NCBI RefSeq assembly: GCF_000758305.1
Contig: NZ_CP009458.1
Span: 4,901,437 to 4,965,436, forward strand
Length of the DNA: 64,000 bases
Direction of reading: 5' to 3'
Source: Cedecea neteri
GTDB lineage: Bacteria > Pseudomonadota > Gammaproteobacteria > Enterobacterales > Enterobacteriaceae
A model generated the notes under the pieces. That model searched no databases. It worked only from the letters and a program-made list of their open reading frames with translations, and had not been told where the DNA came from. Position numbers and translations under genes: made by a program. Shown piece by piece: positions 35,305 through 43,916 of the stretch. Every line of letters begins with the position of its first letter. The stretch's first letter is position 1.

Positions 35305-36258
35305 ATGAAAACCTTCGCCAGATTTTTACCCGGTGATGCCATCATCCGGCTGCAGTGCGTGATTATTGTGGTGGTTGCCGTGGCATTTTCGCTGCTGCTG
35401 GGCGGGCGCTTCTTTAGCCTCGCCAACTTCCAGTCCATCGGCTCTCAGTTACCTATTCTTGGCATGCTGGCGCTGGGCATGGGGATGACGATGCTGACCG
35501 GCGGGATCAACCTGTCGATCATTGCCGGGGCGAACGCCTGTTCGCTGGTGATGGCGGCCATTATCGTCAGCCACCCGGATAACCCGCTGTTCTTCGCGCT
35601 GGCGCTGCTGGCGGGTATTGCCGTGGCGGTGGCTATCGGCACGCTAAACGGCGCGCTGGTCGCCTGGGTCGGCGTTTCGCCTATTCTGGCTACGCTCGGC
35701 ACCATGACGCTGATTTCCGGCCTCAATATTTTGCTGTCCAACGGCACGGTGATTTCCGGCTTCCCCGCGGCGATTCAGTACCTGGGCAACGCCACATTGC
35801 TTGGCATTCCGGTTGCGCTGCTTTTGTTCCTGCTGGTTGCCGTTCTGCTCTGGGTATTGCTGGAGCACACCACGCTGGGGCGCAGCCTGTATCTGGTTGG
35901 CTCCAACGAACAGGCCACTCGCTACAGCGGCGTTAACACCGTGCGGGTGCAGATATCGGTATACGTGATTTCCGCCCTGCTCGGCTGGGTGGCGGCCATT
36001 CTGATGATGGCCAAGTTTAACTCCGCCAAAGCCGGGTACGGTGAGTCTTACCTGCTGGTCACCATTCTTGCCTCGGTGCTGGGCGGCATAAACCCGGACG
36101 GCGGCTTTGGCCGCATTATCGGCCTGGTGCTGGCGCTCATCGTGCTGCAAATGCTGGAAAGCGGCTTTAATTTGCTGGGGATCAGCAGTTATCTGACCAT
36201 GGCGCTCTGGGGCGCGGTGCTGATCCTCTTTATTGCATTACAGAATCGTAAAGCCTGA
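35305..36258 (+). CDS. Sugar ABC transporter permease 2
   Basis: 317 residues, BPD_transp_2 family (LsrD/RbsC-like), with contact loop GSNEQATRYSGVN. It starts one base after the permease 1 stop. Two distinct permease genes make the importer LsrCD- or RhaPQ-like rather than RbsC-like. Confidence 0.88.
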   Translation: MKTFARFLPGDAIIRLQCVIIVVVAVAFSLLLGGRFFSLANFQSIGSQLPILGMLALGMGMTMLTGGINLSIIAGANACSLVMAAIIVSHPDNPLFFALALLAGIAVAVAIGTLNGALVAWVGVSPILATLGTMTLISGLNILLSNGTVISGFPAAIQYLGNATLLGIPVALLLFLLVAVLLWVLLEHTTLGRSLYLVGSNEQATRYSGVNTVRVQISVYVISALLGWVAAILMMAKFNSAKAGYGESYLLVTILASVLGGINPDGGFGRIIGLVLALIVLQMLESGFNLLGISSYLTMALWGAVLILFIALQNRKA

Positions 36259-36274
36259 GTTCAGGAGAATCATT

Positions 36275-37912
36275 ATGGCGAGTTACTTCATTGGGGTGGA
36301 TGTAGGGACGGGAAGCGCCCGCGCGGGCGTCTTTGACCTGAATGGCAGAATGGTCGGCGAGGCAAGCCGGGCGATTGAGATTTACCGCCCTCAGGCGGAC
36401 TTCGTTGAGCAATCCTCGGACAATATCTGGCAGGCGGTTTGCAACGCGGTGCGGGATGCGGTTAACCAGGCCGACATTAATCCGATTCAGGTAAAAGGGC
36501 TGGGATTCGACGCCACCTGTTCCCTGGTGGTGCTGGATAAAGAAGGCAAGCCGCTGACCATCAGCCCTTCTGGGCGCAGCGAACAAAACATCATTGTGTG
36601 GATGGATCACCGCGCCATCACCCAGGCCGACAGAATTAACGCCCTGCACCACCGCGTGCTGGACTACGTGGGCGGGATTATTTCCCCGGAAATGCAGACG
36701 CCAAAATTGCTGTGGCTTAAACAGCACATGCCGAATACCTGGTCGAACGCGGGCTACTATTTTGACCTGCCGGACTTCCTGACCTGGCGCGCCACCGGGG
36801 ATGATACCCGCTCACTCTGTTCCACCGTTTGTAAATGGACCTACATGGGCCACGAAGACAAATGGGACAGCAGTTATTTCCGCCAGATTGGGCTGGAAGA
36901 TTTGCTGGAGCACGATGCAGAAAAAATTGGCCGCTATGTGAAAACCATGGGCGAGCCTCTGGGCCACGGCCTGACGCAGCGCGCCGCAAGCGAGATGGGA
37001 CTGATTGCCGGCACCGCCGTCAGCGTCTCGATTATTGATGCCCATGCCGGCACGCTCGGTACGCTCGGCGCCTGCGGTGTTTCAGGCGAAGTGGCAGATT
37101 TTGACCGCCGCGTGGCGCTCATCGGCGGCACTTCTACCGGGCATATGGCCATTTCAAAAGAAGCGCGCTTTATTAACGGCATTTGGGGGCCTTATTACTC
37201 CGCCGTGCTGCCGGGCTACTGGCTAAACGAAGGCGGCCAGTCGGCCACCGGGGCGCTTATCGACCATATTATTCAGTCTCACCCTTGCTATGAGACGCTG
37301 CTTGCCCAGGCGAAAACTCAGGGGCAAACCATTTATGAACTGCTGAACGCCCTGCTGCGTAAAATGGCCGGGGAGCCGGAAAACATCGCCTTCCTGACGA
37401 AGGATATGCACATCCTGCCCTACTTCCACGGCAACCGTTCCCCGCGCGCCAATCCGACGCTAACCGGTGTCATCAGCGGGCTGAAGCTTTCCCGCACGCC
37501 GGAAGATATGGCGCTGCAGTACCTGGCGACGATTCAGGCTATCGCGCTTGGTACCCGCCATATTATCGAAACCATGAACCACAGCGGCTACACCATCGAC
37601 ACCATCATGGCGAGCGGCGGCGGCACCAAAAACCCAATTTTCGTTCAGGAACACGCCAACGCCACCGGCTGCGCGATGTTGCTGCCGGAAGAGAGCGAGG
37701 CGATGCTGCTGGGCAGCGCGATGATGGGCACGGTGGCGGCGGGCGTGTTTGACTCCTTCCCGGAAGCGATGTCGGTCATGAGCCGCATTGGCAAAACGGT
37801 CACACCGCAGACTAACCGCATCAAGCAGTACTACGACCGCAAATACAAAGTGTTCCACGAGATGTACCTCGACCACATGAAATACCGCCAGCTGATGCAG
37901 GAGGAAGCATGA
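36275..37912 (+). CDS. FGGY-family pentulose kinase, D-ribulokinase type
   Basis: 545 residues from the ATG at 36275, with TTCAGGAGAA just upstream. FGGY kinase fold: phosphate loop VDVGTGSARAG near 8-18 and C-terminal GGGTKNP. The motif TCSLV at 81-85 (GFDATCSLV) is the signature reported for human FGGY, a D-ribulokinase, and the sequence resembles that protein along its length (WLDHRA/WMDHRA, LPDFL, CKWTY, HGNRSP). The expected product is D-ribulose 5-phosphate. Coupled to the SIS gene by an ATGA overlap. Substrate inferred, not proven. Confidence 0.85.
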   Translation: MASYFIGVDVGTGSARAGVFDLNGRMVGEASRAIEIYRPQADFVEQSSDNIWQAVCNAVRDAVNQADINPIQVKGLGFDATCSLVVLDKEGKPLTISPSGRSEQNIIVWMDHRAITQADRINALHHRVLDYVGGIISPEMQTPKLLWLKQHMPNTWSNAGYYFDLPDFLTWRATGDDTRSLCSTVCKWTYMGHEDKWDSSYFRQIGLEDLLEHDAEKIGRYVKTMGEPLGHGLTQRAASEMGLIAGTAVSVSIIDAHAGTLGTLGACGVSGEVADFDRRVALIGGTSTGHMAISKEARFINGIWGPYYSAVLPGYWLNEGGQSATGALIDHIIQSHPCYETLLAQAKTQGQTIYELLNALLRKMAGEPENIAFLTKDMHILPYFHGNRSPRANPTLTGVISGLKLSRTPEDMALQYLATIQAIALGTRHIIETMNHSGYTIDTIMASGGGTKNPIFVQEHANATGCAMLLPEESEAMLLGSAMMGTVAAGVFDSFPEAMSVMSRIGKTVTPQTNRIKQYYDRKYKVFHEMYLDHMKYRQLMQEEA

Positions 37913-38508
37913 GTGCCTCCTGGCAGCAGGCCGTAAACGCATGGGAAACCTGTAGTCGCGAACTTGCAGCTCTGGAACAGCACTTGAGCGAGCCGCAGTG
38001 GCTCGCCTTGCTGGCCGAACTGAGAAACTGCAAAGGCAAGATTGTGGTCACCGGCGTCGGCACTTCCGGCATCGCCGCGAGGAAAATTGCCCATATGCTG
38101 GCCTGCGTCGAACACCCGGCCATTTATCTCAGCGCGACGGACGCGGCGCATGGCGATCTGGGCTTTTTACGTGCGGACGATCTGATGATCATGCTTTCCC
38201 GGGGTGGGAATTCCGACGAACTGACGCGCCTGTTGCCGGGCATCGCGGCCAGAAACGTCCCGCTCATTAGCGTGACCGAAAACCCGGATTCGGCCATCGC
38301 CCAGTCGGCAAGGTTGGTGATTTCTACCGGCGTGAAGCAGGAAATGGATCCGCTGAATATGCTGGCGACCACGTCGATAATCCTGGCGCTGGCGATTTTT
38401 GATGCCGCCTGCGCCTGCCTGATGAGCGAGAGCGGTTATTCGAAAGAGACGCTGCTCGCCGTTCATCCCGGTGGGGATGTCGGGCTGACGTTAAGCCAGC
38501 AGAAATAA
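37909..38508 (+). CDS. SIS-domain sugar-phosphate isomerase, KdsD/GutQ-like without CBS domains
   Basis: 199 residues, one SIS domain. VTGVGTSG (47-54), AAHGDLG (79-85), SRGGNSDE (97-104) and HPGG (186-189) align with the SIS half of arabinose 5-phosphate isomerases KdsD and GutQ; the two CBS domains of those 320-residue enzymes are absent. Arabinose 5-phosphate to ribulose 5-phosphate isomerisation is plausible next to a D-ribulokinase; a hexulose phosphate isomerase is an alternative. Last gene of the operon, 4-base overlap with the kinase. Confidence 0.78.
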   Translation: MSASWQQAVNAWETCSRELAALEQHLSEPQWLALLAELRNCKGKIVVTGVGTSGIAARKIAHMLACVEHPAIYLSATDAAHGDLGFLRADDLMIMLSRGGNSDELTRLLPGIAARNVPLISVTENPDSAIAQSARLVISTGVKQEMDPLNMLATTSIILALAIFDAACACLMSESGYSKETLLAVHPGGDVGLTLSQQK

Positions 38509-38512
38509 AAAA

Positions 38513-38535
38513 GGCTCCCGCCTGGGAGCCTTTCA
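38513..38535. terminator. Bidirectional terminator between the SIS gene and glyA
   Basis: GGCTCCC-GCCT-GGGAGCC with TTT on the plus side and TTTTTT on the minus side. Ends the ABC operon and the converging glyA transcript. Confidence 0.9.
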
Positions 38536-38552
38536 ACATTTCAGCTTAACGA

Positions 38553-39806
38553 TTATGCGTAAACCGGGAAGCGGGAACAGATATCCAGCACTTTACCTTT
38601 GACGCGCTCGATAACCGCTTCGTCATTGATGTTGTCCAGAACGTCACACATCCAGCCAGCCAGTTCTTTCACTTCCGCTTCTTTAAAGCCACGGCGAGTC
38701 ACAGCCGGAGAACCGATACGGATACCGGAGGTCACGAACGGGCTCTTCGGATCGTTTGGTACGCTGTTTTTGTTCACGGTGATGTTGGCACGGCCCAGGG
38801 CAGCGTCAGCTTCTTTACCGGTCAGGTTTTTATCAACCAGATCCAGCAGGAACAGGTGGTTTTCAGTGCCACCGGAAACCACTTTGTAGCCACGGTTCAG
38901 GAACACTTCCACCATCGCTTTGGCGTTTTTAGCAACCTGCTGCTGGTAAACCTTGAACTCAGGCTCCATTGCTTCTTTCAACGCAACGGCTTTAGCCGCG
39001 ATAACGTGCATCAGCGGGCCGCCCTGCGCGCTTGGGAATACGGCAGAGTTCAGTTTCTTGTAGAGATCTTCGTCGCCGCCCTTCGCCAGGATCAGGCCGC
39101 CGCGTGGACCCGCCAGGGTTTTGTGGGTGGTGGTGGTCACAACGTGAGCGTGTGGTACCGGGTTCGGATAAACGTCTGCGGCAATCAGGCCCGCAACGTG
39201 CGCCATATCAACGAACAGGTAAGCGCCGATGCTGTCTGCGATTTCGCGCATCTTCGCCCAGTCAACCACGCCGGAGTAGGCAGAGAAGCCGCCGATGATC
39301 ATCTTCGGCTTGTGCTCTTTAGCCTGCTTCGCCATGTCTTCGTAGTCAATTTTACCGGACTCATCGATACCGTAAGGAATGATGTTGTACAGTTTGCCAG
39401 AGAAGTTAACCGGGGAACCGTGAGTCAGGTGGCCGCCCTGCGCCAGGTTCATGCCCAGCACGGTATCGCCCGGCTGCAGCAGCGCGGTGTATACCGCGAA
39501 GTTAGCCTGGGAACCGGAGTGTGGCTGCACGTTCGCATAGTCTGCACCAAACAGCTCTTTCGCACGGTCGATAGCCAGCTGCTCAACGATGTCCACATAC
39601 TCGCAACCGCCGTAGTAGCGCTTGCCTGGGTAACCTTCAGCATATTTGTTTGTCAGCTGAGAACCCTGAGCCTGCATCACGCGCGGGCTGGTGTAGTTTT
39701 CGGAGGCGATCAGTTCAATGTGCTCTTCCTGACGTACTTTCTCTTGCTCCATGGCCTGCCACAGTTCGGCATCGTAATCGGCAATGTTCATTTCACGCTT
39801 TAACAT
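38553..39806 (-). CDS. glyA: Serine hydroxymethyltransferase
   Basis: PLP enzyme, 417 residues as in E. coli, that converts serine and tetrahydrofolate to glycine and methylene-tetrahydrofolate. The PLP lysine lies in VTTTTHKTLAGPRGG. The ATG at 39806 (MLKREMNIADYD) has AGGAG six bases upstream, which favours it over the ATG two codons earlier. A PurR site lies about 120 bases upstream. Confidence 0.98.
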   Translation of the reverse strand: MLKREMNIADYDAELWQAMEQEKVRQEEHIELIASENYTSPRVMQAQGSQLTNKYAEGYPGKRYYGGCEYVDIVEQLAIDRAKELFGADYANVQPHSGSQANFAVYTALLQPGDTVLGMNLAQGGHLTHGSPVNFSGKLYNIIPYGIDESGKIDYEDMAKQAKEHKPKMIIGGFSAYSGVVDWAKMREIADSIGAYLFVDMAHVAGLIAADVYPNPVPHAHVVTTTTHKTLAGPRGGLILAKGGDEDLYKKLNSAVFPSAQGGPLMHVIAAKAVALKEAMEPEFKVYQQQVAKNAKAMVEVFLNRGYKVVSGGTENHLFLLDLVDKNLTGKEADAALGRANITVNKNSVPNDPKSPFVTSGIRIGSPAVTRRGFKEAEVKELAGWMCDVLDNINDEAVIERVKGKVLDICSRFPVYA

Positions 39807-39925
39807 TCGCATCTCCTGACTCAGCTAACGGTAAAAATTTTACTGCAATGAGGGGGCCCATTTGGGCGACGGGCAACAGTGTAAACCGAAACCCTTTCGG
39901 GTGATAGGGCTTGACAGAGGTTTTT

Positions 39926-39941
39926 ACGCAAACGATTACCC
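39926..39941. promoter_or_regulatory. PurR operator of glyA
   Basis: ACGCAAACGATTACCC; its reverse, GGTAATCGTTTGCGT, equals the core of the E. coli glyA PurR site and fits the consensus ACGCAAACGTTTGCGT in 12 or more positions. Couples one-carbon supply to purine demand. Confidence 0.8.
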
Positions 39942-40083
39942 AGGCATGAAATAAGGCTTCCATGCAATAAAGTCTGCCTCTTTTTGCCGGATATTTCTTC
40001 ATCAGCGCTATGCGTATTTTTCATGTTCTGTGAACTCAGTCGTTAACAACAATAACCCATTTACAACATAAGGCCATTTCTAT

Positions 40084-40106
40084 AAGATGCATTTAAAATG
40101 CAATTT
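40084..40106. promoter_or_regulatory. NsrR operator of hmp
   Basis: AAGATGCATTTAAAATGCAATTT is a near-perfect palindrome of the NsrR type (arms AAGATGCATTT), 28 bases before hmp (first 20 bases match best). It predicts derepression of hmp by nitric oxide. The rest of the 328-base glyA-hmp gap shows no gene; MetR sites could not be placed. Confidence 0.8.
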
Positions 40107-40134
40107 ATACATTACGCCGTTTATGGAGACCGCC

Positions 40135-41325
40135 ATGCTAGACGCACAAACCATCGCCGTTGTTAAGTCGACCATCCCTCTGCTGGCCGCAACCGGGCCT
40201 AAACTTACCGCCCATTTTTATGAGCGCATGTTCAGCCACAACCCGGAGCTGAAAGAGATCTTTAACATGAGCAATCAGCGCAACGGTGACCAGCGCGAAG
40301 CGCTGTTCAACGCCATTTGCGCGTATGCTTCCAACATCGAAAATCTGGCTGCCCTCTTGCCAGCGGTAGAGAAAATCGCCCAGAAGCACACCACCTTCCA
40401 GATCAAGCCAGAGCAATACAACATCGTGGGCAGCCATCTGCTGGCCACGTTAGACGAGCTGTTCAGCCCGGGGCAGGAAGTGCTGGACGCCTGGGGAAAA
40501 GCCTACGGCGTTCTGGCGCAGGTCTTTATTAACCGCGAGTCAGAAATTTACCAGGATAACGCCGCTAAGCAGGGTGGCTGGGAAGGTACGCGTCCCTTCA
40601 CTATCGTAGAGAAAAAAGAGCAAAGTTCACTGATCACCAGCTTCGAACTTGTCCCGCTGGACGGCGGCCCGGTGGCGGATTATCAGCCGGGGCAATATCT
40701 CGGCGTCTGGCTGAAGCCTGTTGGTTTCCCGCATCAGGAAATTCGTCAGTACTCTTTGACCCGCCAGCCGAACGGAAAAAGCTACCGCATTGCCGTGAAG
40801 CGTGAAGAGAAAGGTATGGTCTCAAACTGGCTGCATAATCATGCTCAGGCTGGCGATCGGGTGCATCTGGCTTCACCGGCAGGCGACTTCTTTATGGACG
40901 TCAACTCCGGCACGCCGGTGACGCTGATTTCCGCAGGCGTCGGCCAGACGCCGATGCTCTCGATGCTGGACACGCTGGCGAACAGCGGCCACCAGGCGCA
41001 GGTCAACTGGCTGCACGCCGCCGAACACGGGGATGTACACGCCTTTAGCGAAGAAGTGGCCGAACTTGGCGCGAAGCTGCCGAAATTTGAAAGCCACGTC
41101 TGGTACCGTGAACCCTCCGCAGAGGATCGTGCCCTGCCGCGCTTTAATCGCGAAGGACTGATGAATTTGCTGGAAATCGAAGGGAAGTTAAGCGACCCGG
41201 CGATGCAGTTCTATCTTTGCGGCCCGATCAACTTTATGCGTTTTGCGGCGGAACAGTTAGTGAAGATTGGCGTGAATAAAGACAGCATTCACTACGAGTG
41301 CTTTGGCCCGCACAAGGTGATGTAG
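40135..41325 (+). CDS. hmp: Flavohaemoglobin, nitric oxide dioxygenase
   Basis: 396 residues as in E. coli. An N-terminal globin (haem His in KHTTFQIKPEQYNIVG region) is followed by a FAD domain (RQYSLT) and NAD(P)H domain (GVGQTPMLSML). Converts NO to nitrate with oxygen. Start MLDAQTIAVV at 40135; the open frame to 40087 is upstream leader. Divergent from glyA. Confidence 0.97.
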   Translation: MLDAQTIAVVKSTIPLLAATGPKLTAHFYERMFSHNPELKEIFNMSNQRNGDQREALFNAICAYASNIENLAALLPAVEKIAQKHTTFQIKPEQYNIVGSHLLATLDELFSPGQEVLDAWGKAYGVLAQVFINRESEIYQDNAAKQGGWEGTRPFTIVEKKEQSSLITSFELVPLDGGPVADYQPGQYLGVWLKPVGFPHQEIRQYSLTRQPNGKSYRIAVKREEKGMVSNWLHNHAQAGDRVHLASPAGDFFMDVNSGTPVTLISAGVGQTPMLSMLDTLANSGHQAQVNWLHAAEHGDVHAFSEEVAELGAKLPKFESHVWYREPSAEDRALPRFNREGLMNLLEIEGKLSDPAMQFYLCGPINFMRFAAEQLVKIGVNKDSIHYECFGPHKVM

Positions 41326-41340
41326 TTTAGTACGATTTCC

Positions 41341-41404
41341 CCTCACCCCAACCCTCTCCCCAAAGGGGCGAGGGAGTAAAGGCAATGTCCGCCTGGGTGA
41401 GGGT
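41341..41404. repeat. Short REP-like element after hmp
   Basis: CCTCACCCCAACCCTCTCCC ... GGGTGAGGG with an inner CTCCCCAAAGGGGCGAG stem. Same family as the elements at 10424 and 45844 but without a tandem core. Lies in the 90-base gap between converging hmp and glnB and may serve as their terminator. Confidence 0.75.
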
Positions 41405-41415
41405 AAAAACTTAAA

Positions 41416-41754
41416 TCAAATCGCCGCGTCATCTTCTTCGCCGGTACGAATACGCACCACGCGTGCTACATCAAACACGAAAATCTTACCGTCACCAATC
41501 TTGCCTGTCTGGGCCGTGCGGATAATGGTGTCCACGCAGGTATCAACGATATCGTCGGTCACCACAATTTCAATTTTTACTTTTGGCAGGAAGTCCACCA
41601 TGTACTCGGCACCGCGGTACAGCTCGGTATGCCCTTTCTGACGGCCAAAGCCTTTCACTTCCGTCACCGTCATGCCGGTAATGCCTACTTCAGCCAGCGC
41701 TTCGCGCACATCATCCAGTTTGAAAGGTTTAATAATCGCATCAATTTTTTTCAT
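41416..41754 (-). CDS. glnB: Nitrogen regulatory protein P-II 1
   Basis: 112 residues. Signal protein for nitrogen and carbon state that acts on GlnD, GlnE and NtrB. The T-loop holds the uridylylation site Tyr51 in RGAEYMVDF. Downstream of glrR, as in E. coli; a separate promoter within the 66-base gap is likely. Confidence 0.98.
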   Translation of the reverse strand: MKKIDAIIKPFKLDDVREALAEVGITGMTVTEVKGFGRQKGHTELYRGAEYMVDFLPKVKIEIVVTDDIVDTCVDTIIRTAQTGKIGDGKIFVFDVARVVRIRTGEEDDAAI

Positions 41755-41820
41755 GGTATTACCGGTGTCCCCGCGCGGCGTTTTGTACTGTTAGTAATCG
41801 GTTGCTCACACTACCACAGC

Positions 41821-43158
41821 CTACTCTTTAAAGTCATTGGCCTCGAGTTCATGCCTGGCCAGTAATTTATAGAATTCGGTTCGGTTACGCCCCGCCATGC
41901 GCGCGGCATGGGTGACATTTCCTTTGGTAATTTGCAGCAGCTTACGCAAATAGTTTAGCTCGAACTGGTTACGCGCTTCGACAAATGTCGGCAAGGCGGT
42001 GTTTTCGCCTTCCAGCGCCTGCTCCACCAGCGCTTCGCCAATCACCGGGGCTGAGGTCAGCGCCACGCACTGCTCAATCACGTTCACCAGCTGGCGCACG
42101 TTGCCTGGCCAGCTTGCGGTCATCAGCCGCTTCATGGCGTCGGTGGAGAAACTCCGAACGAAAGGTTTGTGCCTGTCGGCGGACTGGCGTAACAAATGAT
42201 TCGCCAGCAGCGGAATATCTTCGGCGCGTTCATGCAGCGCAGGAATTTTCAGGTTCACAACGTTGAGGCGGTAGAAGAGATCTTCACGAAACTCCCCGCG
42301 CTCCATGGCTTTCGGCAAGTCCCGGTGCGTGGCGGAGATAATCCGCACGTCAATGTCCAGATCGCGGTTGCTGCCCAGCGGGCGAACTTTCCGCTCCTGC
42401 AAAACGCGCAGCAGCTTAACCTGGAGCGGGATTGGCATATCGCCGATTTCATCGAGGAACAGCGTTCCACCTTCCGCCGCCTGGAACAGCCCTTCACGGC
42501 TGCTGACCGCGCCGGTAAAGGCCCCGCGAGCGTGACCAAACAGCTCGGATTCCAGCAGTTGCTCAGGCAGCGCGCCACAGTTAATCGCAATAAACGCTTT
42601 TTTGCTGCGAGGGCTGGCGTTATGTATTGCCTGAGCCAGAATCTCTTTCCCGGTGCCGCTTTGGCCGTTAATCAACACGCTGACGTCCGACTGCGCCACC
42701 ATGCGCGCCTGCTCGAGCAAACGCTGCATAATCGGGCTGCGGGTCACAATGGTGTCGCGCCACATATCATCGCCAGCGATGATCGTGTGCTCAAGCGCAT
42801 TGTTGATGGCCTGATAAAGCGCATCTCTGTCCACCGGCTTGGTGAGGAAGCTGAATACACCCTGCTGGGTTGCCGCCACGGCATCAGGGATAGAGCCGTG
42901 CGCAGTCAGAATGATCACCGGCATCCCCGGCTGGCCTTTTTGGATCTCCGCGAACAGCGCCATGCCGTCCATTTCGTCCATTCTGAGATCGCTTATCACC
43001 AGATCGATTTTCTCTCGCGCCAGGACTTTCAGTCCCTCAGCCCCGCTTTCAGCCGTGGTGACCGTATACCCCTCGCTCGACAGGCGCATTCCCAGCAGTT
43101 TTAACAGGCCGGGATCATCATCCACTAAGAGTAAGCGCGCGGGTTTCCTTTGCGTCAT
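41821..43158 (-). CDS. glrR: GlrR (QseF), sigma-54 response regulator
   Basis: 445 residues. Receiver domain with phosphorylated Asp57 (ISDLRM), AAA+ domain with Walker A GQSGTGKE and sigma-54 contact loop GAFTGA, C-terminal Fis-type helix-turn-helix (THAARMAGRNRTEFYKLL). Activates glmY and, in E. coli, rpoE. Overlaps the qseG stop by 4 bases. Its three likely binding boxes lie in the glmY upstream region of this same window. Confidence 0.97.
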   Translation of the reverse strand: MTQRKPARLLLVDDDPGLLKLLGMRLSSEGYTVTTAESGAEGLKVLAREKIDLVISDLRMDEMDGMALFAEIQKGQPGMPVIILTAHGSIPDAVAATQQGVFSFLTKPVDRDALYQAINNALEHTIIAGDDMWRDTIVTRSPIMQRLLEQARMVAQSDVSVLINGQSGTGKEILAQAIHNASPRSKKAFIAINCGALPEQLLESELFGHARGAFTGAVSSREGLFQAAEGGTLFLDEIGDMPIPLQVKLLRVLQERKVRPLGSNRDLDIDVRIISATHRDLPKAMERGEFREDLFYRLNVVNLKIPALHERAEDIPLLANHLLRQSADRHKPFVRSFSTDAMKRLMTASWPGNVRQLVNVIEQCVALTSAPVIGEALVEQALEGENTALPTFVEARNQFELNYLRKLLQITKGNVTHAARMAGRNRTEFYKLLARHELEANDFKE

Positions 43159-43916
43159 GGTTTTGCCTCCGGCTGCGATTTGTTTGGCGTACCGCTATCG
43201 TCGTCGTCGTTATCTTCCGAACTATGTGTGTCAGGCACCAGATTACTTCCCGGCTTGCGGCTGGAAAGCTGACGCTCAATATCAGTCAGATTTTCCAGCT
43301 TGCGTGTTGTGAGATCGAGCTGGCCACGCAAGCGCTGCTGCTGTTCCCGCAGCGTATCCAGCTCGCCGTCCGTTGACTGCTGCAGCTTGCTATAGCGCGT
43401 GCGCTCATCCGAAAGCTTGAGCTGTGACAACTGCCCGTCACGCCAAATCTCAAACAGGGAACGTACCTGTACAGGCACTTCGCTGGTCATGGTGTCGAGC
43501 TGGGTCATGTAACGGCGGCGCTCGGTCGGGGTAATTTTAGCCGTGGACAGCAAAATGCCGCGCTTAAATGTGTCCTGCCAGGTTTCTGCTGGCCACTGGC
43601 GAGCTTCTGCACGGGCTTCTGCCGGTGGCAGGCGCTGCGCGCAATCCATACCGCGCAGCCAGTAAAGCGGGTTACTGCTAACGTCATGTCCCGTCAGCGC
43701 CCATATTTCGGTGCAGTCCGTGGACAGGTAATCAGGAATTTGTTGTTCCGGGATATGTGGTTTGTGGGCTTCATCCAGGCTGCTGGACACGCTTGATGGT
43801 GCGCATCCTGTCAACAATGTCGCACCGGCCAGCGCCCCGGATACCCAGCCAATAAGGCGAGCCAAAGACCCGCGGCGTGGTTCACGCAATAAAAGTACTT
43901 TCATCGTTTTAATCAT
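43155..43916 (-). CDS. qseG: QseG, outer membrane lipoprotein of the GlrKR system
   Basis: 253 residues. The signal peptide ends in lipobox LLTGC. A helical body with likely coiled coil (ELDTLREQQQRLRGQLDL) and an acidic, low-complexity tail (EDNDDDDSGT) follow. Interacts with and controls the sensor GlrK in E. coli. Start taken at 43916, which overlaps glrK by 8 bases; the ATG at 43904 is an alternative. Confidence 0.9.
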   Translation of the reverse strand: MIKTMKVLLLREPRRGSLARLIGWVSGALAGATLLTGCAPSSVSSSLDEAHKPHIPEQQIPDYLSTDCTEIWALTGHDVSSNPLYWLRGMDCAQRLPPAEARAEARQWPAETWQDTFKRGILLSTAKITPTERRRYMTQLDTMTSEVPVQVRSLFEIWRDGQLSQLKLSDERTRYSKLQQSTDGELDTLREQQQRLRGQLDLTTRKLENLTDIERQLSSRKPGSNLVPDTHSSEDNDDDDSGTPNKSQPEAKP

